NCBI GenBank assembly: GCA_017475805.1
Contig: JAFVEW010000337.1
Location: 1 to 9,240 of the forward strand
Origin: Synergistaceae bacterium
Lineage (GTDB): Bacteria; Synergistota; Synergistia; Synergistales; Aminobacteriaceae
Length of the DNA stretch: 9,240 nucleotides
Direction: 5' to 3'
The position numbers and the translations under genes are program-made. The notes beneath the pieces are model-generated. The model was not told the DNA's origin. It saw only the letters and a list, made by a program, of their open reading frames with translations, and did not search any database. This document shows positions 3,868-9,240 of the stretch, piece by piece (position 1 is the stretch's first letter; every line of letters begins with the position of its first letter).

Positions 3868-6296
3868 TTTCTTGGGAATTATTAAAACATTTTATTGACA
3901 TTGAGCCTTCAAATTTAACTCCCGAAGAGTTAGCCGATAGATTAACGTTTTCAGGTTCTGAAGTCGAAGGCATAACCTATACCGCCGGGAAAATGAAAGG
4001 CGTTGTCGCGGCCCGCATTGACGCTCTCGAAAAACACCCGACTGAACAAAAATATTCAATCGCTCACTTAAACACAGGCAACGGCGAACACGTCTGCGTT
4101 ACAAGTGCTACGAACATGAAGAAAGGCGATCTAGTTTTTTATGCCGGAGCAGGTGCAATACTTCCAAACGGAATGGAACTCGGCAAAAGAGATTTTCACG
4201 GCGTTGAAAGTTTCGGAATGATGTTATCGGCTGCCGAACTTGGCCTTAATGATGTTGATGATCCTTCAGGCTTATGGATTCTTCCGAGTGATGCAAGACC
4301 CGGCGACAGTGCCGCAAGCCTTTATCATATCGGCGACGTTATTCTTGACGTTTCGATAACTCCTAACCGCGGAGATTTATTGAGCGTTCTTGGAATGGCT
4401 CGCGAAATCAAAGGCTTATATCCTAAATCGATATTAAAAACTCCTGAGTGGTTAAGGCCGCTTAAACAAGATAAATCTTGGCCTGAAGAGTTCGGGAAAA
4501 TTTCACTGCCCGATAAAGGCTGCTTGTGTTATCGTCTTGGCCTTGTTACAGGCGCGAAAATGAAGCCGTCGCCTCTCACAGTGAAAGTCGATTTAGCTCA
4601 CTTGGGAATGAGACCGATTACTGCCGCCGTTGACGTTACGAATTACGTAATGTTAATGCTCGGTCAACCTCTTCACGCATTTGACTTAAACACTCTTCCG
4701 GCTCGTGAAATTACAGTTAGAGCTGCTCACGAAGGCGAAAAAATGCAGACCCTCGACGGCAAAGAACGACTTTTGACTGAACGCGACATGTTAATCACAA
4801 GCGGCGGTGAAGCTATTGCTCTTGCAGGTGTTATGGGCGGCGAACAGACAGGCATTAACGACGACACAAGCACAATAGTAATAGAAAGCGCGTGTTTCTC
4901 GCCGATTAGAGTCGGGCATACGTCAAGAAGACTCGGCATTAATTCCGAAGCTGCTTTCAGATTTTCGAGAACTGTTGACCCTAATTTAAGCGCAACTGCT
5001 TTAATGGCCGCGACAACTTTAATGCGCGACTGGTGCGATGCTGAAGTTGATTACAAGCCTTTATTCGCCGAGAACGAAATTAAAGAACCTCAACAAGTTA
5101 AATTAACTCGCAAGAAACTTTCTACGTATTTGTCATGGGACAACATGAGCGAGGCTCAAAAGATTCTTGAAGGCTTCGGGATTGAACATCTCAAAGGCGT
5201 GAGCCACGCTGGCAGCAACGACGAAGAAAAAATTTTCATGCCTCCGACTTGGCGTCCTGATATTACTATCGAAGAAGATTTAATTGAAGAAGTCGGACGT
5301 TATATCGGTTATAACGATGTTGCTGAAAAATTGCCCGGAGAGATGCCGCGCCGCGCTGACATTGGCTCAGGAATGGAAGTCTCAGGTTTCGTGCGCAATT
5401 TACTAATGGCTCGCGGATATACTGAAGTCGTAACTTATAGCTTCTTGCCTGAAGATTTCCCTGAAAAATTGAGACTCTCAAGTGATGATATTCGAGCAAA
5501 AACTCTTAAAATAGCTAACCCGATCAGCCGTGATCAAATGGCCATGCGGACAACTTTAATTCCGGGTTTGTTAATGGGATTGAAGACCGCCGTAACTTCA
5601 GGCTGGCGCGACCCTGTGAGAATTTTTGAGCAAGGAAAAATCTTTTTAACCGACCCTGAACGCGAACACATAGAACTTGATCACGTTGCAGGAATTTTAT
5701 TTAATGGCGTTGATACAAGAAGCGCGTTTGATAATCGCAGCGAGAATTTCTTTAACGTAAAAGCCGACGTTGAAGCCTTAATAATGTCGCGAGGATTTAC
5801 GCCCGTGTTTAAGACAGGCCAAGAGTCTTTTATGCACGCAGGGCAGACGGCCGAGATTTTCATTAACGAAAATAAAATCGGATTTTTAGGAAGATTAAAG
5901 CCCGCGATTGAACAAGAGCTTGACGTTAGCGGCGTTTATGTTTTTGAGATTGATTTAACATTGCTGACAGAAAGACACAAGCTAGAATTTACTCCGGCTT
6001 CGCAGTTCCCGGCGTCATTCAGAGATATTTCGCTACTTGTTTCGATTGACAAGAGCAACGACAGCGTAATGAAAGATATTCGCGAATGTGTCAAAGAAAT
6101 TTCGACGGAATTGACGCTTGAAAAATTAAGACTCTTTGATATTTATGAAGGTAAAGGTATTCCAGAGGGATTCAGAAGTTTGGCATATTCATTGAGTTAT
6201 CGTTCTCATGAAAGAACTTTAACTGTTGAAGAGGTCGAGGAAGTTCATAATAAAGTCCGCGAAAAATTAAAACAAAAAGGTTACACAATCCGCTAA
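3861..6296 (+). CDS. pheT: Phenylalanyl-tRNA synthetase beta subunit
   Basis: PheT binds tRNA-Phe, edits mischarged tyrosine and completes the heterotetramer with PheS. The 811-residue protein has the full bacterial order: N-terminal B1 region, a tRNA-binding OB-fold (about 40-150), the B3/B4 editing domain (about 210-375, with ALAGVMGGE at 320-328 and SEAAFRFSR at 362-370), the B5 domain (about 412-490, ending TWRPDITIEEDLIEEVGRYI), a catalytic-like core (about 505-700) and the C-terminal ferredoxin-fold anticodon-binding domain (about 715-811, opening FPASFRDISLL and closing with RSHERTLT...). Its ATG overlaps the last 7 nt of pheS, and GAGGAGG (3847-3853) lies 7 nt upstream, giving balanced, coupled synthesis of the two subunits. 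It is the last gene of the operon; the convergent neighbour ends 84 nt further on. Confidence 0.97.
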   Translation: MLISWELLKHFIDIEPSNLTPEELADRLTFSGSEVEGITYTAGKMKGVVAARIDALEKHPTEQKYSIAHLNTGNGEHVCVTSATNMKKGDLVFYAGAGAILPNGMELGKRDFHGVESFGMMLSAAELGLNDVDDPSGLWILPSDARPGDSAASLYHIGDVILDVSITPNRGDLLSVLGMAREIKGLYPKSILKTPEWLRPLKQDKSWPEEFGKISLPDKGCLCYRLGLVTGAKMKPSPLTVKVDLAHLGMRPITAAVDVTNYVMLMLGQPLHAFDLNTLPAREITVRAAHEGEKMQTLDGKERLLTERDMLITSGGEAIALAGVMGGEQTGINDDTSTIVIESACFSPIRVGHTSRRLGINSEAAFRFSRTVDPNLSATALMAATTLMRDWCDAEVDYKPLFAENEIKEPQQVKLTRKKLSTYLSWDNMSEAQKILEGFGIEHLKGVSHAGSNDEEKIFMPPTWRPDITIEEDLIEEVGRYIGYNDVAEKLPGEMPRRADIGSGMEVSGFVRNLLMARGYTEVVTYSFLPEDFPEKLRLSSDDIRAKTLKIANPISRDQMAMRTTLIPGLLMGLKTAVTSGWRDPVRIFEQGKIFLTDPEREHIELDHVAGILFNGVDTRSAFDNRSENFFNVKADVEALIMSRGFTPVFKTGQESFMHAGQTAEIFINENKIGFLGRLKPAIEQELDVSGVYVFEIDLTLLTERHKLEFTPASQFPASFRDISLLVSIDKSNDSVMKDIRECVKEISTELTLEKLRLFDIYEGKGIPEGFRSLAYSLSYRSHERTLTVEEVEEVHNKVREKLKQKGYTIR

Positions 6297-6305
6297 AAAT
6301 TTGGA

Positions 6306-6371
6306 GAATTAAAGAAAAAGCAGGCGGGCAGATTATGATTTATTACAATTAATCTTTTCTTCTCGCCTGCT
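6306..6371 (-). terminator. Nested stem-loop terminator between convergent operons
   Basis: AGCAGGCG (6319-6326) pairs with CGCCTGCT (6364-6371) and is extended by one G-T and one G-C pair (6327-6328 with 6362-6363). Inside it AGATTA (6330-6335) pairs with TAATCT (6350-6355). Read on the minus strand, the outer stem is followed directly by TTTTTCTTT (6318-6310), a good intrinsic terminator for the phosphatase-end operon. On the plus strand the outer stem lacks a T-run, but the inner stem is followed by TTTTCTTCT, so it may act weakly for pheT. Confidence 0.75.
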
Positions 6372-6380
6372 GTATTAGGT

Positions 6381-7157
6381 TCATTCACTCAAATTTATTT
6401 TTAATGCGTTAATATTTTCAATAGGCACTCCGATTTTTAATAAATATCTCGTTACTGCCGCCGGTAAATTTGCATTTTCAATAGTTTTAATTTCAAATAT
6501 AGACGCTAAAAATGGTCTTATTTCATTATCAGCTATAAATTCATAGTCGCTTGTACCGGATTTTATTCCAAAATAATTATAAAAAGAAATCATATAATCT
6601 TTGACTATCTCATCAGAATAAGCTCCCATTAAACTTTCAATAACGGCACAGACAATTCCGCAGCGGTCTTTGCCTAAATCGCAATGGATTAAATACGGTG
6701 CAGGATTATTTGCCATAAAATTTATTGCACGCGCTAAACCTTCTTGAAATTTTTTAGACTTGAATTTGAGATTTAAGTTTAAGCAGATTATTTTTTGTGT
6801 AGAGTAATAACTCTTTGAGAAATTTTTATAGCTATTCAAAGATTTATAGTCATCAGCGAGGTTTATAAAAGTATTCACGCCTGCTTTTTGTGCAGCCTTA
6901 TCAGCTATTTCGTTACGATTGCCCCAAGGTTTAACAGGCGAGGATGAGCGATATAAATTCCCGGCTTTTATTCCTGTTGTAGTTACGGCGCGGAAATTTG
7001 CAAACTCGTAATCGTTAAGGTACGTGTAATTAGTTCTCTCTTTGCTCAAACGCGACGCTAAAGAACGATAAAATTCTTTCTTGTTGATATTTTCTGCTTC
7101 TGAACTTGAAACGAAAAACAAAAATATAAATACAACCGCAAAAAAAGTTTTCTTCAT
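6381..7157 (-). CDS. Secreted protein-tyrosine/dual-specificity phosphatase-like protein
   Basis: The 258-residue protein begins with a clear signal peptide: MKK, a hydrophobic core FFAVVFIFLFFV, and SSSEA with likely cleavage after Ala21 and no lipobox. The mature part has the layout of bacterial tyrosine phosphatases: FRAVTTTGIKAGNLYRSSSP near residues 55-74, a GVNTFINLAD segment near 93-102, and the P-loop HCDLGKDRCG (158-167). The P-loop supplies nucleophile Cys159 and Arg165 (CX5R). Chemistry on phosphotyrosine, phosphoinositide or another phosphoester is possible; the GKDR type of loop resembles the Y_phosphatase3/atypical DSP and phytase-like groups, so the substrate is not assigned. 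It acts outside the cytoplasm. Its ATG lies 10 nt after the cbiH stop, with GAGGAA overlapping that stop, so the two are co-transcribed. No membrane anchor is seen after the signal peptide. Confidence 0.82.
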   Translation of the reverse strand: MKKTFFAVVFIFLFFVSSSEAENINKKEFYRSLASRLSKERTNYTYLNDYEFANFRAVTTTGIKAGNLYRSSSPVKPWGNRNEIADKAAQKAGVNTFINLADDYKSLNSYKNFSKSYYSTQKIICLNLNLKFKSKKFQEGLARAINFMANNPAPYLIHCDLGKDRCGIVCAVIESLMGAYSDEIVKDYMISFYNYFGIKSGTSDYEFIADNEIRPFLASIFEIKTIENANLPAAVTRYLLKIGVPIENINALKINLSE

Positions 7158-7167
7158 TTCTAATTCC

Positions 7168-7896
7168 TCACTGTATTTTATAGCCTCGCGGTGTGATTAA
7201 TTTATTATCAGAAATATAAGTCTGAGAATTTCCGATTATAACTGTTGTGAGCATATCGATATTTTCGCAGTCTTTAATTTCTTTTAGAGTCATGACTTCC
7301 GCGCTTTGCTCTTCTCGTTTAATGTTTCTAACATAGCCGCAAGGAGTTTCGGGCGATTTATATTTTAATAAAATCTCGCAGGCTCTCTTAAAATTTTCCG
7401 GCCTATGGTGACTCGCAGGGTTGTAAATGCAAATGACAAAATCTCCTTCACAAGCTGCCTTGAGTCTTTTCTCGATAATTTTCCAAGACGTCATTAAATC
7501 GCTAAGACTTATAGTAACGTAATCATTCATTAAGGGCGCACCTAAAATCGCAGCAGCTGAGTTCGCAGCCGTAACTCCCGGAATAATTTTAATTTCTTCG
7601 TTATAATCTTTTGCGATTTCGAGCATCAAGCCAGCCATTCCGTAAACTCCTGAATCGCCGCTTGAAATTAAAGCTACACTCATACCCTGCTTTGAAAATT
7701 CAAGAGCGTCCTGACATCTTTTAATTTCTCTTCGCATAGGATAGATCGCAAAAACTTTTTCAGTCGGCAGAAATTTTTTCACTAAGTCAACATAAACTTT
7801 ATAACCTGAAATTATTTCGCATTCTTTAAGAGCATTTAGAGCTTCAATCGTAAGACCGTCAATATCGCCCGGGCCTATGCCTATAACATAAATCAT
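7168..7896 (-). CDS. cbiH: Precorrin-3B / cobalt-precorrin-3 C17-methyltransferase
   Basis: This enzyme uses S-adenosylmethionine to methylate C17 of the corrin precursor and drives ring contraction, giving (cobalt-)precorrin-4 in cobalamin synthesis. The 242-residue protein is a full-length tetrapyrrole methylase. It has the N-terminal VIGIGPGD loop (4-11), the SSGDSGVYGMAG motif (78-89), the PGVTAANSAAAILGAPLMNDY stretch (106-126, in two parts) and YNPASHHRPENF (158-169), which is specific to the CobJ/CbiH branch. The anaerobic CbiH name is chosen from the likely lifestyle; CobJ cannot be excluded from sequence alone. Its ATG overlaps the TGA of trmFO (ATGA), and the nearest upstream GGAG is about 14 nt away, so translation is likely coupled to trmFO. 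No other cobalamin gene lies in the window. Confidence 0.93.
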   Translation of the reverse strand: MIYVIGIGPGDIDGLTIEALNALKECEIISGYKVYVDLVKKFLPTEKVFAIYPMRREIKRCQDALEFSKQGMSVALISSGDSGVYGMAGLMLEIAKDYNEEIKIIPGVTAANSAAAILGAPLMNDYVTISLSDLMTSWKIIEKRLKAACEGDFVICIYNPASHHRPENFKRACEILLKYKSPETPCGYVRNIKREEQSAEVMTLKEIKDCENIDMLTTVIIGNSQTYISDNKLITPRGYKIQ

Positions 7897-9209
7897 AATG
7901 TTTTTATAAACTCCCGAGTCGCTTTCACTGCATTATCTCTAAAAAATTTAGCCCGATCTTGTTTGCCTTTAATTTTTTGTTCAGGCGTCGGAAAAATTCC
8001 TAAGTTCATATTCATAGGCTGAAAATGTTTAGGCTCCGTTGTTCTAAGATAATTTAATAGCGAACCTATCGCGCTTTCTCTTGGCCATGAAAGAAGATTT
8101 TTATTGCTCATTAACATTGCCGCGTTAATTCCCGCCACTAATCCCATTGCAGTGCTTTCCATATAACCTTCAACGCCTGTAATTTGTCCGGCTAAGAAAA
8201 TATTTTCGTGATTTTTCAATCTTAAAAATTCGTCTAATACAGCCGGAGCATTTACACTCGTGTTCCTGTGCATGACGCCCAAGCGAACGAACTCGGCATT
8301 TTCAAGACCTGGTATCATTGAGAAAACTCTTTTTTGTTCGCCCCATTTTAAGCCCGTCTGAAAGCCTACTATGTTATATAAAGTTCCGTCGGCGTTATCC
8401 TGTCTTAATTGAACAGCGGCGTAAGGCTCTCGACCTGTCTTAGGGGCAATGAGTCCTTTAGGCTTCATAGGACCGAATCTTAAAGTATCAACACCTCTAT
8501 CCGCTAATGCTTCAACAGGCATACAGCCTTCAAAATATTTATTGCGTTCAAAATCATGCGGCAAATTTCTTTCAGCGTTAATTAAAGCCTCATAAAATTT
8601 CAAATATTCTTCTTTATTCAACGGACAATTAATATAATCATCTCCGCGCCCGTAACGACCTGATATAAAAACTTTTTCAAAATTTATACTTTCTTTCATT
8701 AATACAGGTGCGACTGCGTCATAAAAATAAATTCGTTCGCCTGCTACCTCTTTTAATTCATGAGCTAATGAGTCAGAAGTCAAAGGCCCTGAAGCTACGA
8801 TAGTTAGGAATGAGGGATTAGGAGTGAGTAGTGTTTTGACTTCTTCGCGAATTAATTTAATATTTTCATGTGAAATTATTTTTTCAGTAACGAGACTTGA
8901 AAATTTTTCACGGTCTACAGCCAAAGCACCGCCTGCAGGTACTCTTGAGGCATAGGCGCACGATAGAATTAATGAGTTAAAAATTTCTAATTCTTCTTTC
9001 AAAATTCCCGCTGCTGAAATTCTTTCATTTTTGTTTTCAGAGCCAAGCGAATTTGAGCAAACTATTTCAGCTAACATTCCTGTCTTATGAGCAGGTGTTA
9101 AAAGCGTCGGGCGCATTTCGTAAAGTTCGACAGCGAAGCCGCGATTAGCAATTTGCCACGCAGCTTCACAACCCGCTAAGCCTGCACCGATGATTTTAAT
9201 TTTATTCAT
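7893..9209 (-). CDS. trmFO: Methylenetetrahydrofolate-tRNA-(uracil-54-C5) methyltransferase
   Basis: TrmFO makes 5-methyluridine at position 54 of tRNA (the T loop) using methylenetetrahydrofolate and FAD. From the ATG at 9209 the protein has 438 residues, close to the family's about 435. It has the FAD-binding IGAGLAG loop (7-13), YEMRPTLLTPAHKTG, the EIVCSNSL segment with Cys51, GPLTSDSLA, ISGRYGRGDDYINC, FEGCMPVEALADRG with Cys229, and the C-terminal LAGQITGVEGYMESTAMG nucleotide-binding segment. The two Cys match the pair implicated in catalysis in B. subtilis TrmFO (Cys53 and Cys226). A TTG at 9224 would add five residues; the ATG is preferred because family proteins begin near MNxxxxVIGAG and the AAGGCGG site lies too close to TTG. 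Residues about 126-137 carry a repeat-derived-looking stretch (TLLTPNPSFLTI). It is the first gene seen of the trmFO-cbiH-phosphatase unit; its promoter is beyond the right edge. Confidence 0.96.
   Translation of the reverse strand: MNKIKIIGAGLAGCEAAWQIANRGFAVELYEMRPTLLTPAHKTGMLAEIVCSNSLGSENKNERISAAGILKEELEIFNSLILSCAYASRVPAGGALAVDREKFSSLVTEKIISHENIKLIREEVKTLLTPNPSFLTIVASGPLTSDSLAHELKEVAGERIYFYDAVAPVLMKESINFEKVFISGRYGRGDDYINCPLNKEEYLKFYEALINAERNLPHDFERNKYFEGCMPVEALADRGVDTLRFGPMKPKGLIAPKTGREPYAAVQLRQDNADGTLYNIVGFQTGLKWGEQKRVFSMIPGLENAEFVRLGVMHRNTSVNAPAVLDEFLRLKNHENIFLAGQITGVEGYMESTAMGLVAGINAAMLMSNKNLLSWPRESAIGSLLNYLRTTEPKHFQPMNMNLGIFPTPEQKIKGKQDRAKFFRDNAVKATREFIKTL
8804..8831. repeat. Two 14-nt tandem repeats inside trmFO
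   Basis: TTAGGAATGAGGGA (8804-8817) is followed directly by TTAGGAGTGAGTAG (8818-8831), with 10 of 14 positions identical. Both lie in frame in trmFO and encode, on the minus strand, part of LLTPNPSFLT. The words TTAGGAA and ATTAGGA recur in the purine-rich repeat of the infC leader (1526-1555), suggesting a dispersed repeat family. Confidence 0.5.
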
Positions 9210-9240
9210 AAAAACGTTTTCCAACCGCCTTTCGTTAAAA

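Noticed and set aside
9210..9224. TTG at 9224 as the trmFO start
   Set aside because: AAGGCGG abuts the TTG with almost no spacing, and the family begins at the Met encoded at 9209; kept only as an alternative.
1..9240. CRISPR array, insertion sequence, prophage, tRNA or rRNA gene
   Set aside because: No regularly spaced direct repeats, transposase, integrase or RNA gene signatures were seen on either strand.

Overview
The window is an AT-rich, gene-dense stretch of bacterial chromosome made almost entirely of core functions. A folate-dependent TrmFO (rather than TrmA), a CbiH/CobJ corrin-ring methyltransferase, a PheS with a Cys4 knuckle, strong AGGAGG-type ribosome binding sites and an exported phosphatase together suggest an anaerobic, low-GC lineage such as Synergistota or a relative of the Firmicutes. 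That placement is inference from gene content and general resemblance; no 16S or other decisive marker is present.

Layout. Positions 1-1246 (minus strand) hold a heavy-metal efflux unit: a free-standing 73-residue HMA metal-binding domain followed by a P1B-type ATPase that runs off the left edge (339 N-terminal residues present). A minus-strand promoter at about 1296-1323 is overlapped by A/T-rich inverted repeats at 1267-1300 that look like an ArsR/SmtB/CadC-type operator. From 1361 a divergent plus-strand promoter and a leader of roughly 260 nt, with hairpins, a purine-rich repeat and a weak attenuator-like element, lead into a translation operon: infC (IF3, TTG start), rpmI (L35), rplT (L20), pheS and pheT (both subunits of phenylalanyl-tRNA synthetase), ending at 6296.

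A nested stem-loop at 6319-6371 separates this operon from a convergent minus-strand unit. In transcription order that unit is trmFO (m5U54 tRNA methyltransferase), cbiH (corrin C17 methylation and ring contraction, overlapping trmFO by ATGA) and a secreted protein-tyrosine-phosphatase-like protein. The trmFO start lies just inside the right edge and its promoter is not in the window.

How the genes work together: infC-rpmI-rplT-pheS-pheT is a classic co-regulated translation cluster, in which L20 (or L20 with L35) is known in other bacteria to repress its own operon through the leader. The metal unit appears to be an inducible Zn/Cd/Pb exporter whose regulator is not encoded in the part seen here. 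The trmFO-cbiH-phosphatase cluster has no obvious shared pathway. I see no CRISPR array, transposase, phage gene, tRNA or rRNA, and no clear sign of a wholly new system; the points most worth a second look are regulatory DNA and the repeat-like insertion in trmFO.
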